From: Torymus aiolomorphi
Lineage: Eukaryota > Arthropoda > Insecta > Hymenoptera > Torymidae
DNA: 64,000 nt
Direction of reading: 5' to 3'
Assembly (NCBI GenBank): GCA_036365515.1
Contig: CM070877.1
Location: forward strand, 6,271,001-6,335,000
Shown here: positions 35,150-47,078 of the stretch, in pieces
How the letters are laid out: every line of letters starts with the position of its first letter
How positions within the stretch are numbered: position 1 is the first letter of the stretch
Translations under genes and position numbers: made by a program
Notes under the pieces: generated by a model
What the model was told of the DNA's origin: nothing
The model's input: only the letters and a program-made list of their open reading frames with translations
The model's database searches: none

Positions 35150-37723
35150 ATGAAGCTTGTACCCGCGGGGTAAAACTGCCAGTCTTATGGCTCTTCTGGG
35201 CGCGCCTCCTGCACTTTTTTAATTTATGCTCGAAAATGTTTTGCGGCGATTCGTTATGCGCGTGTCAGCCGATCGGTTTTTTGTGCGGCGAGAGGTAGCG
35301 CGGCAGTGTGTTGCTGCGTTGCTCTCCAGTTGTTGTTCCTGCTGCTGCTGCTGTTGGAGGCCAAAATAAGTGATTAATGCGATGAAAAATTCGCGAGGGC
35401 GTGGTTATGTACGAGTTACGCGCGCGCGCGTGTGTGTCTGTGAGTGACGTTATTTTTTTAGCTCGACGGGGGGATTCGTAAATTTGATGGAACGCGTTAA
35501 AAGTAATTGATCTCTAAATGTAAAACAGTGAAACAGTCACTATATTTCAGAGTGATAAGTCTATTTTACATTTATAGAGAGTATGCCTCGATAAAGTAAT
35601 ATAAAATTATTATCTGTTTCGTTGTTAGGATTTAAAATGTATAAAAAAACAACATAATTGTTATTATTACGAATGTGCTGTATAATTTTTACATTTATTA
35701 GCATAATATTATGTGCTAGTTAGCATAGCAGTTTAGTGTTTGAATAATGAATGAACAGATATTTTAAATATAAATATAAATATATACTTGCACTGAACTG
35801 TTTTATCAAATAAACAAATGAAATAAACTATTGCAAGTGTTTTTAGAGTGGATTTTATCGGTACATTACTATGTCTGCTCGTACATTCTTAATGCAACCT
35901 GCGGATAAAACATTTCCTTAACAAAATAACTAAAGAAGTTCCCGAGCTGATTTCCCGACTCCTCGGAGCCACTTCTTGCTCAAGTAAACCGCGTAATATA
36001 ATACGCGAGGAAACAACACTCTAAATGATTCGAGAACGGCCGCGGAGGACGATCGGTTATTAAATGGTTGCAAAACAGTCGCAAAGTGGCGAGCCGCGCC
36101 CGAGGCTAATTGGAAAATTCTGCGTCACTCTTCTTTCCTCGCGCGCGATTTACATTCCCGGCGGCACAACCCGACCTACCTTTTTCTCCTCGGTCGCGCC
36201 GTCGCCGTCTTATTGCGAGCTTCTCAAACGCCTCGGATTCTGTTTGTATTCATTTGCATGCCCCCGCGACGGGCACTGCGCGAGTAAGCCAGGGTAAGTC
36301 AAACTGTCGGGAGCGGGAGGGACCCTTGGCACCGCCTTGAATTTCAATAATATGGATTCGCCGCTCGTATATATATACACATAGCACTACGGTTTGCTCC
36401 TTTTTGCGAGGGAGAGCCGGGGTACAGTGACCTGCAACTAACTCCTCGAAGGATGACGCGCGGATGTTTGGATGGGAGGAGACACTGAGCGCGCTCACGA
36501 ATTAAGAGCTCGAGCGATATCCATGTGCACATTACATTCCGATTCGTCCGAGATTTCGGGTAGAGAAAATTGAGTCGCCGCGTGGGATTATTTCGACTTA
36601 TGTGAACATATGTTATGGAATTATTTAAGGTTGTCTCGCAAGTATGTATAATTAAATAATCTATATCTGTAAAAAGGGGTAAATAAATTAAAACAAAATA
36701 TACGTGTAATAAGGGAGTGTATCGATTTTCAGTTGGATTTTAAAATCCGACTATCTGTTATAATGCCAGTGACCATATGAAATCGATACAGGGTCTTATT
36801 GCATCGGCGAAGCTGGATTACAAAAACGGCTTCTTCGCAGATAAATATTTATGAGGAAAATAAAATGTTATCGTGTGTATGGGTGTATAAATAATTTATA
36901 GATACTAATGGTTTCCGAGTCCATTCAATACAAATACAAGTACGGCTGTAATCCACATCACTTGCGTTATAAATGTTCATACAGTTTTGATATCATTACC
37001 TTTGAATTATTTTTTATTCATTTACTAATTAAAATGAAAGACAGTTAAGATCGTTGATGTTTTCATGTTAAAGGTACACATAAACTATACTAAGATTTAT
37101 ATTTTAAGCTTATGATACGCAAATACTACATCCCTTTCACGATGACTATAATGCAAATTCCCCAAAATTCCCAAAAGAACTTTTTCGCATGTCACTCTGT
37201 CCAAGAACAATGTCGCGAGCGGTTTATGAAGCGGAGGAAAAAGAGAGACAGAGAAAGGGCGCGAGAAGGATAGAGAAACCCTCGAGAGCCTTTGACAAGA
37301 CCAAAGCGCCGGGGACTCTCGTGGGGCACACGCGAAAGAGAATAATCAGATATTACGCTGTTTATAACTCCAGCTCTGGAAAAAAGGATTTTCATTAAAT
37401 TTGCTCGTTGGCGAAACAAAGCGTGCGCGAGAATGACGAAAGAGAAGAAGAAGTAGCTGAAAAATGAGAGACGAAGGGAAACAGAGAGAGAGAGAGAAGG
37501 AGTAAGCACACTCTCAAAGGTTTTGCTCTGCACGTCAACGACCTGGCAACAATGAAATCCCCGAGCAGTTCTTTTTTTTATTATTATTATCATCGACTTA
37601 CGGCCTCGCGCGAGACTTTCATTTCGCGCGCTTATCCGGGACGAAAATCCTATTCGTTACGCGCTGGCGGGTGTTTATCTTAATTTACGCGAGCAGCCTG
37701 CGCCGCAGATGCGACGCGAGTTG

Positions 37724-37736
37724 CCCCCCCCCCCCC
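37724..37736. repeat. homopolymer C13
   Basis: Thirteen C residues on the plus strand at the border of a CpG-dense patch; a G run in the neuroligin pre-mRNA. Confidence 0.8.
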
Positions 37737-40700
37737 GTTTTTATATTTGAAAATATGGATCCTGAAAGCTGACGCTCTGGATAACGCTGAATAATGAAGA
37801 AGAAACGTCAGCTCTTTGGGTCACGGTCTGATGTTCGATATTTTTAGTTTCTTTGCAAAAGATTAGGACTAATAGTCTGGTATTCGTTTTCTTTTTTTTT
37901 TTGTTTAAGGTAAACTTGTGTGACCTAGAAAAATTATGACGGAGATTTTTAAGATGCTTTTTTTTTGAAGATTGTGTGCACAGCCTCTATTAGGAAGCCT
38001 TAATTTTACGTTCCTTTATTTTCTTTTGAAATAAGTCTCAGAGGAAAGTTGAGGATGTTTATTTTTTAATGTTCAAAGGACGAAATGGAAATCCCTTTGT
38101 TTTCCGGAAATTACGCTAAAAGTCCGTAAAGATAATGAAAAAAGGTCCGTAATTCCGGACCGAATGCTCGGATGCGCGCTTTACTTCTTTCAGTTACACG
38201 AGAACGGGAAATTTCGTGATTTTGTAATTGAAACATTAAGAAAAAAGAAAAATCCCAGGAATATTGAAAATTTAAACACTGTATTTCATTTTCACTTCGA
38301 GTTCTCGAGATCCAAAGAAATATTTCAGCTTCGACGGGAAAGATGAATGTTTCATAAATATAAATGATTTTTCGAGGAAGAACATTCGATTCTTTCGATT
38401 TTTAGTCACACGTGTCCCTTATTTCATCGCGACAGCGTGGCAAAACAAGGATCGACTACTGCCCGCCGGAATACAAGATGTCAGTGTCAAAACTTCAATC
38501 ATTTTGAAATTTGGAGTTGGAAGCATCCTACACAATGGAGGAATATGCTGTTGTATATTATATATAATATTGCTGAATAACAGATAAAAGAATCATGTAA
38601 ATTTGAAATAATTTTCAAACGTGACTGTAAAAGTAATTTGTGAATACAAGCATAATCTAAAGTTAGATAAAGCTCGTATTTAGTGATTGTAAAATTCTAA
38701 ATACATATCGAAAACTCGTTACGTTATGTTGATGTTGAACATAAAATCAATCTCTGCATCACGTTAATCCAATTTGCACTTTGTATATTATGAAAATTAA
38801 TTGAATGCAATCGTAATTTTCTTCATATTTACCATTAATTAAGAAATATGTTTGCATAGGAATGCTGCATTTATAACATCGAGCAAAATCGTTTAACAAA
38901 AATAACTTTTCTTTTCGTATAAGAATGAAAATGAAACAATTCTTAGAATCCCAAATAGCGAATTATACAATGAGTTCACATTAAGTCTCACACTCCCCAC
39001 GATTAGAAACAGCAAAATTAATACGAAACCAAATACACATCCTTTTTCAGCAGCTGCCAGCAACATTAAAAGCCCCTCCTCCCTGACTGGCCGCAGCTAA
39101 GTAAACAGCTGCCTGGTCCAATCACACCTTGCGTCTTAATCCGCCTCCATTTCCGTCTCGCCTTCACCTCTCCCCAATGGGGGCTGACTCGTCTCTGAGG
39201 ACGAAGCTGACCGGAAAAGCCGGAGATAAAGAACATCGGCTCGGCGTCGACGGCGACGGCATCCGAAACGTGCCGAGAATTTCATTCACATCCTATAGCC
39301 GCCGACAAAGGAGCCTCGGAATTACTATATATAATACAGCGGCGGCGTAAGGTGCGAAACGTCAACTTCGCTCAAGATTTACGCGGACGTTGCGCTTTCT
39401 TATATACGCTGCATTTTTTCCATTCCACTCTTGCTCGCTTCCTCTTCTCCGTCTTCCCCCCCTGCGCGCGTTCCATTTATATCACTGAGCGAATGGAGCG
39501 AGCTCGCGTCGGCTGCCTTCATAATTTTGAAATATTATTTCTGTCGGCCGCCTGGCGCACTTTCCTCCTTCTTCTTCCCTCGCGACGCGTCTTTTGTCAA
39601 GCCTTTTGAGATTGTTTATTTCGGCTCTTTTTGAGAGCCGGGCTTTTCTTTGGTAAGCGACGCCGTTGCTTTTTGAAATGTTTACAGCAAACTTTTGGGC
39701 GCGCACGCGCGTTAAATTCTGCGCGTACGTATACGTAGGTATATACATGTGCGCGCAGAGAGCGGAGGATTACGCCCAATTTTGGAAAACTTTGTTCCGA
39801 AAGCGCGTTACCCGCCGCGCGCTTGCCTCGGAATTGCTTTTTGAGGCCAAGTTGCGAGCGCGCCCGAGCAAATCTGCATGCAAATAATGCGTTGGGTAAT
39901 ATTTGTTAGCGCGTATACAAGAGCGTCTCGCGCCCCTTTGACGGCTGTCATTGAAGCCGCAGTAAAACTGAATTTGCAGTTTTCTAACTTTTCTAATTGA
40001 GGGCTACAAATTCTTCGCATTTTTCGAATTATTTTATTTAGCATTTGCGGTGGATGGATTTTGTAAATAAATAATTATCAACTTATTCTCGACAGCTCAT
40101 ATTTAGGAAATAATTGAAAAGAATACAAGTATGTTATTTTATCACTTTACTTATAATAGCATACTTGCATTTTTGTTACTTATATTTTTCATATTTCCTT
40201 TACAAACTCTGAAGTATTATTGCTTTGATCATAAGATTAATAAGTTTTGAATGAAAATACTCTATTTTATCTTATATAAGTTTTGAAGTTAACCCCTGCA
40301 TTGCATTGCATTTAATGTGCAAATTAAATTGAATATTTTGTGAAAAACTAATTATTATTCATCATTTGAAGTTACAAAATCATCATTGTAGTTACACTAA
40401 TACACAAGTTTTTTCTTATACTCTTTTGACTTTGCATCATGAACTCTGTCATTACCTAAAAAGAGTACCGTAACAAATAATTTATTGTAATGATTCATAC
40501 CACAGAAACGACGATTTTTTACTATCACTCGCCGCGTTCTTTCGGATGCTCGCAGACTGGGGGAAACTGGCAGACACCGCCCCCTCCAAAACCTCATTTG
40601 CATGATTTTCAAGTGTTATTTTAGCTGCAATTCCAGCCGCTTTGTGCGCGAGCACCAACGACGCGTCGTTGACATTACAATATTCATTGTGTGGAAAGAA

Positions 40701-42124
40701 AACATAAACATGAAAATAATATTTTGTGCGATAGATTGTGAATTTTTGATGTCGTTAGGTCACGGTGAGAGTGCGTTAATATCAATTTTGTGACTAATTG
40801 ACGTGGCAGGTTCGATGATAATGTGATGGAAATTCACGTATATGTATATTTAAAATTACGGAACTGTGTATATTGTAAAAAAGTTTTAAACTCATTCCAG
40901 TGTTTCGACAAAATGAAAAAGTCAAAAAGTTCTTTAATGTTGACTACAACATACATCGAAAATAGTTTTTCAATTGTTTCAATAAAAATAATTAAAATCG
41001 TTGATTGGTATAGCGAGTACTGAAACAATATAGATTTTTTCACTATACTTCGATATTTTTTATAGACCCTATCAATAAAAAAAGATTTTGAAAATACAAA
41101 CATTCTGAAATATTTTTCTATTTTAGTTTTATATATTTTTTTCTTTTCAGTGTAAAGGTGCTGGTGGATTTCGCTACAAAGAGAAACTAAAAAGTGCCAT
41201 TCTTTTGTAAACGCTTTTGTACAGTAGGAAAAAAATGTATTGAAAAAATAGTTTCAATTTATTTTTGAAGTAAGTATGGCAAACAGGTATTCTTTTTACA
41301 TTTGAGTACAATTACAGTTAAAGCATATCCTAGGTAAAGAGATAATTTGATCACGAGATAGTCGAACATCTTTCCAGAGCACTTCATTCAATTTCGCATT
41401 TACGTTACAACTTCTCTGTTAAGTAATGGTTTTTACGCTCGAAGAAATAAAGAATATTGGAGGAAAGGTGTTTTCGCGTCATTACAGCTATTATAAGAGG
41501 AAACCGTTAGAATAAACTTTTGTTTGAAACTTTCATTTTCATTTGAAAGTATACAACCACTACACTCGCCGTTTAATAATCCGGTATTTAATTGAATTAC
41601 CGACCGCACCGCGGGATGAGCGCTGAAATTCCACGCATTAAAAAGTCTTCCTCCCGTCTGGCTTCTTCTCCGAACTCGGTAAAACAGCATTATAACAGCC
41701 AATTAACGGGTATTCTAATGCACGCAGAAGAGAAGGAGGAAAAAAAATACTTGCATAGGACGCCAAATTAGCTGGCGAAGGAGGTAGAAAAAAACACTTC
41801 AGAAATATAAAACCAGGCTAGAGAGAAGATGGAAAAACCCGCGTGTAAATCTCGCGGTGGCGGCTACTGACAGAATCGCCGGGAGCTAAAGCGAAACGCA
41901 GGGGCGGGAGAGTAGAAAGAAGGAGCGTAGCGCGGTGAAAGGCCGATTACACCAACCTACGCGTACACACGTATAGCGACTTTATGCTCTCTCTCTTTCT
42001 CTCGCCCCGGCTTTTTTCCCTCCCAGCCTCGCCCTTTATTTACCGCCTGTATCGCCGAGTGCAGCAGAGCCCGTGGGCACTCGAGATCTTAAATATTTCA
42101 ACTTATGGCTCTCCATGATTCGAA

Positions 42125-42146
42125 GAGAGAGAGAGAGAGAGAGAGA
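42125..42146. repeat. (GA)n microsatellite
   Basis: Eleven GA units on the plus strand inside a CpG-dense intronic patch. Confidence 0.85.
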
Positions 42147-44103
42147 TCCTTCTTTATGCGTTTGTGCGTTTCTCTACCTTTGTCGCGTGTGTGAGAACGC
42201 GAGAGAAGCGTGAATTAATGCTCCTGTGCGAGAGTCGTTTTCTAGTGAACGCGGCGCGAGAATAGATGGAAAGTTGGAGAATTCATTTTTTACCGGCGCA
42301 GTTTCAATTCCACGCGCTAGATTGTGAGATGCCTTGTTTATAGGCGCTGATTTATAATGACGAAACGACGACTAAAAGTAAATGATTAACGTAGCGTTAA
42401 GCACCTCCCTGTGCATTTTTAACTTTACGTATAAAATATATGGATCGTTCGACATGCATCACCTGATTTGTTCGCCCAAAGCCAGTAGAAACGCCCGAGT
42501 ATCGTCAGACATACACTCATACGCTTGAAAAAATGTTCTTCTCAACGTATTCAAAAGCCACTGCTTCGTACGCAATTAAACAAGCGCAGAAGCGGGTACA
42601 GCACTCGTAAAATTCGGCTAGTGTCTGCTTTTGTTTTCCTCTCTTCGCGGGCTGCGAGGAACATTATGAGATCCCGATGTCTACCAGCAAGCTAGTAGTA
42701 GTACCGCAGCCTCGCGGGCTTTTTAACCTCCCTTTTCCATTTCAGCCAGCGCGCCCGCCCCCCTCAGAATGAATCACGTAGCCATTGTTTACACCGCGCG
42801 GTGGTGCTACTACTTTCGATCGCGTTTCTACCCCCTCTCTGTTCCCTCCATTCCACTTCCTCTCTCGTTCGCCGCGTGTCTTATCAAAGCTCGACGCGAA
42901 CACTCTCATTATCTTTCGATTTTTTTAATGCGCCCTCTCGCTCTCCCCTTTTCCCTTTTGCTCTTCGTTTTTTTCGCGTGCGCACACGCTTCTCCCTCGT
43001 CATCATCTTATTCCGCCGTCTTATCGGGGCGCGCCGTTGTCGCGTCTTTGAGGGCGAACGGGTGTAATTAAATTTCACGTGGATCGATAAGGTGAGAGTA
43101 CTGATTATCGGAAGAACGGCGAGGAAAAATTCAGGTTACACGATGGATATTGAATTCGGTAAACGTGGTAAGTAAATTTATCTTGCCCGTGTCGCTGTCT
43201 TTGAGTGTTATTAATATTGTGTCGGTAGGTTGTGAAACAATATTTCACCGTTTAATAGCATTGAACTTTTCCTCAATCTTCCCGTTATCTCGCTCGCGCT
43301 TCTTATTTCATTAAAAGAATATTTTTGTTTACGTTGCATTTTTCATGATTTATAATCGACAAATCATGCATCAAAACTTCTTTTAAAATATGCAGGTGTG
43401 ATAATGTTCAAAGAGGAATTTTATACAAACTGCAGATACTTAGGGGTCGGAATATCTTGAGAGATTAAATCAAACAGTAAAAGATTTCAAAGTTTATTTT
43501 TAGGAATTTTATGCACGGCGGTACACGCGGCATATTTTTTTAAAACTTATGCGAGGTAGTTATGTACGTAAATTCCGGGGTAAGGTAGAAAACGTTTCGC
43601 GATAAAGTGACTATATTTAACACGGGCAGGAGTGCCATTAAGGGTGCATAGGGTTATGGCCTTACTTTACCGGCTTTTTGCAGAAACGGAATTGTAAAGT
43701 GAATATCGTGTAAAAAAAGAAAGAGTGAGGCCATTTAATAACGTTGAAAAAATTATAACAATGTAAAATAATTTTCATCTCGTATTTTCTCATATTTTAA
43801 TATTTTACAATGGAAAGAGTTTTATCGCAAAATTTACTGTGGCTATTTTCGGAACCACTTTGTTGCCTTTGGCAGAGAAAAGCTTACTTGAAACACTTTT
43901 AGCATTTTAGTAGAAATTAGTTTGTTTTAATGTAAAGTATTATTTCGTGGCATTTGAATTAGAAAATCTTTTTTACTATAGTTTGTCAAGATGTAAGACA
44001 TTGAGTTTATAGTCTCTATCGAGAGATACCTTTTGTTTAAAATTCTGGTTAAAGAAAATCTTTAAACCAGATGTAGGGGTTCCTTACAGCTCATAAAATC
44101 ATT

Positions 44104-44933
44104 GATCCTCTGCTGACGGGTTTTGGAAAATACCACTCAATACTGACGGTGTTACTTAAACTAATCAAAAACACAGGTTTAGGTATCGCAGCAAGAAATA
44201 AGTCGCAAGTCCTATTACTGCCGCTATTTGACTTTAACAAGGTATTGGACGCAATCTCTACTTCTAGTCTTCTCGAAAATCTGAGACTCTTGGATTCCTC
44301 CAGAATTGCTTTTTTATGAATTAAAACTCTTAAATTCCTGGTCGGCAGCAATGTGTCTGCACACGCACTAAGAGCTCATCCTCTTCGTAGTTAAACACAA
44401 ACTTTAGAGTACCACAGGGGTTAGTTATGAGATCTCTGTTGTTCTGCCTATACATAAATGACATACGGGACATCCTCGACTCAAGTGCTCGGGGATAGAC
44501 TGGATGTTAAGCTTTCAATTATATTGTAAAGAAATTCAATCAAGTAGTATTTGGTCTTCGTTTATTTTTTACAACGGTGTACTAATGAAACCTCACGTAA
44601 GCACCTCGTAATCGTGCTGCTATTGCCTCATCTGGACCATTGCTCAGCAGTTTTCCTTGATGCTTTTCAAGAGTTGAGAATTAGACTCCAGGGATTACAA
44701 AATGCATGTATGAGGTACGTGTTGAGTATAGGTTAGACTGATCATATTTCGCTCTCGTAGAGAATTGTTGTGCACAAAGTTAATTAATATCTTTCTAAGC
44801 GCACGGTGTCTACCTATGGAATTCTCTGCCTTTTAAGATAAGAAATGTTCTTTTCCTCTGCAGCAGGTTCAAAGCTGCCTTAAGATTGTACAGGCTATAC
44901 GACAAAAATAGTGACAAGTTGTTCAAAATTTGA
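44104..44933 (+). pseudogene. decayed non-LTR retrotransposon (LINE) reverse transcriptase fragment
   Basis: Translation of the plus strand shows LINE reverse transcriptase blocks in order. GFGKYHSILTVLLKL comes first, then LLPLFDFNKVLDAI (motif A; intact elements read like LLDFSKAFDTI). VPQGLVMRSLLFCLYINDI follows (intact VPQGSVLGPLLF-LYIND). Later come LLPHLDHCSAVFLDAFQELR, IRLQGLQNACMRYVLSIG and a C-terminal WNSLPFKIRN...FKAALRLYRLYDKN ending at a stop near 44931. Frames change several times and stops interrupt it. The segment that should carry the catalytic YADD box is missing between about 44470 and 44540. Endonuclease and 5' regions are absent. It resembles Jockey/CR1-type elements. It lies in the opposite sense to neuroligin and must be inactive. 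Confidence 0.88.
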
Positions 44934-45039
44934 TAGTCATTAAATGTCATAAATATAAAGAGCTGTGCAAAATTTTAGAGGCTTAACGAGAATGGTTACG
45001 GAATTATTGCAATTCGAATTTAACAGTAGTCTTATGGGT

Positions 45040-45479
45040 AAAAGATCGACGTTGGCTCAGTGGTTAGCATGCTAGTCACGGAAACAACGTCGTTCCAGGG
45101 GTCGTGGGTTCGATTCCCGGTGAAATCACTCGGATTTTTTTCGAGCTGTTTTTCAGCGGGAAAAGTACCAAGACACCGGCTGTTTTAAGGCGGGTTTTTT
45201 TCCCCGGGATTTCTCTTCAGTGGAATCCCGGATTTTTCCTTGCCTTTCAGGCACAAAACCCTGGGCGAATGCAAAGCAGTGTTAGAGAAAATAGGAAGGT
45301 TGATAAGGTAGGTAAGCCGATCCGATGCACTAGGCAGGGAACGTCGGCCTTACCGGCGGGAAGCTGGTACTGAAATATGGACCTTCTCCGGAGAGGCTTA
45401 CCCTGGAAGATGGACCCGATGCCCCCTCCGGGGGCAGAGTGTTAACTTAACCAACACGGAGCGAGACTGAAATATGTCC
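45040..45479 (+). mobile_element. tRNA-derived SINE
   Basis: The head is tRNA-like. TGGCTCAGTGGTTAGC (45053-45068) is an A-box-type promoter sequence, and GGTTCGATTCC (45107-45117) is a perfect B box. The region between them is longer than in a true tRNA and does not fold as one, so this is a pol III retroposon, not a tRNA gene. The body continues through GCACTAGGCAGGGAACGTCG and a G/C-rich hairpin CCCCCTCCGGGGGC to about 45479, where the foldback element begins. Its partner LINE could be the fragment just upstream, but I see no shared tail that proves it. Confidence 0.75.
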
Positions 45480-45480
45480 T

Positions 45481-45832
45481 CCCACGTAAAAAAAGATTAT
45501 ATAGATTATATATAGAATATATAAAATTTATATAAAGAAATGGTTCTATATGAATAATATATAGATTTTTATAAAATTTATATATAAACTTTATAGAAAC
45601 CAAATAGAGCTGGTAAGAGGACGGTAATTTTTGTTCTAATTAAGGTTTTTTTTAAGGTAAAAATTACCTTAATTAGAACAAAAATTACCGTCCTCTTACC
45701 AACTCTATTTGGTTTCTATAAAGTTTATATATAAATTTTATAAAATCTATATATTATTCATATAGAACCATTTCTTTATACAAATTTTATATGTTCTATA
45801 TATATAATCTATATAACCCTTTTTTACCTGGG
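45481..45832. mobile_element. 352-bp foldback element, TCCCACGTAAAAAAAG terminus
   Basis: The two halves are inverse copies almost to the centre (near 45655), where TTAAGGTAAAAATTACCTTAA forms the tip. The left end reads CCCACGTAAAAAAAG and the right end, inverted, CCCAGGTAAAAAAGG. The left terminus including the preceding T matches that of the 27227-28367 element at 15 of 16 positions, while the arms are unrelated. It lies at the end of the SINE. No target duplication is clear. Confidence 0.82.
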
Positions 45833-46352
45833 CTCACCGGAAATGTCTTCCAAGAGGGTTATAAAAATAGGTAGGATAATATGAGAGGAAAAATAGTGAG
45901 GTTATAGGATTGGGCACTACTTCCACACCAAGGTGGTGGAAGGTCCCCGCCAGCTAGGCCAATAGGCTGCGGCGGTAATGAGGAAAAAAAAGAAAAAAAA
46001 TTAGCCTTATGGGAATTCGAAAAATTAGCAACTAAATTAAAAAAAAACAGCTGCCATAGTGTCACAGCTTTGAACGTCGTGTAATCGTCAACGTATGTTA
46101 GATAAACAATGTCCATTTTTTAAAATGGCCACTTCGAGAATATTTTCTGAAATATAACATAAAAACTGTGAAATGAGACGTACAGTCATACCAAAAAGTG
46201 AAAAAAGTGAGCATTAAAATCAATGTAAAATTTTCTTCACAGTTCTAAAAAACATTTACATGCTTGCTTACTCTTAGTACTGTAGAATATTACTGTTTTT
46301 GACGAATTATATGACCAAAATTTTTGAATGAGACCTTACGGCCAATACAACC
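45833..46352. other. repeat-like remnant between foldback elements
   Basis: The first 150 bases contain GGTGGTGGAAGGTCCCCGCC and CCAATAGGCTGCGGCGGTAA followed by an A-rich tract. This looks like the tail of a retroposon, possibly related to the SINE to the left. The rest is AT-rich with nothing definable. Confidence 0.3.
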
Positions 46353-46356
46353 TTAA

Positions 46357-47078
46357 GGTGGTTCTTTCACGGGGATTCCCAGTCAAATCAGTGCTAAATG
46401 AAAAAGGTTACCTAATATTAAAAAAAACATAGTTACTAATAATTATAGTTTAATCTAATAATAATACACTAATACTATAAATATAGTGTATTTAACATGA
46501 CTAAAATAACTTTTTTTAACAAAATATCGATATTTTAGAAACAGCACCAACAATTATTGATAAAAAATCCCTATCTTTCTTGTTTCTCAACCGATTTTAA
46601 TTATCAAGGTCTCATTTTGTTCCTTAAGTAATTTCATGGGAACTTACCGAAGGAAAAATTTAAAAGTATTCAAAACCCAGAAAGTTATAGCTAATTGTTT
46701 ATAAATCGTAAATGAGATTATGAAAATAATTTTTTTTCAATTGACTATAACTTTCTGGGTTTTGAATACTTTTAAATTTTTCCTTCGGTAAGTCCCCATG
46801 AAATTACTTAAGGAACAAAATGAGACCTTGATAATTAAAATCGGTTGAGAAACAAAAAAGATAGGGATTTTTTTATCAATAATTGTTGGTGCTGTTTCTA
46901 AAATATCAATATTTTGTTCAAAAAAGTTATTTTAGTCATGTTAAATACACTATATTCATAGTATTAATGTGTTATTATTAGATTAAACTATAATTATTAG
47001 TAACTATGGTTTTTTTAATCTTAGGTAACCTTTTCATTTAGCACTGATTTGACTGGGAATCCCCGTGAAAGAACCACC
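46357..47078. mobile_element. TTAA-flanked foldback element with 341-bp arms
   Basis: Arms 46357-46697 and 46738-47078 are inverse copies of equal length with few mismatches, around a 40-bp centre. Ends read GGTGGTTCTTTCACGGGG, and TTAA lies at 46353-46356 and 47079-47082. It is fully non-coding. A TTAA duplication points to piggyBac-like mobilisation, by inference. A diverged relative lies at 52071-52772. The low divergence between arms suggests a younger insertion than that relative. Confidence 0.88.

Noticed and set aside
35518..35585. A microRNA-like hairpin (CTCTAAATGTAAAA / TTTTACATTTATAGAG)
   Set aside because: The outer arms pair but the middle does not form a continuous stem of the length needed for a precursor.
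36719..36789. An inverted pair GTATCGATTT / AAATCGATAC as a small element
   Set aside because: Arms of only 10 bp over 71 bp, without target duplication; chance is plausible in AT-rich DNA.
45053..45120. A functional tRNA gene
   Set aside because: A and B boxes are present, but the spacing is too long and no acceptor stem or anticodon arm forms; a SINE head explains it better.
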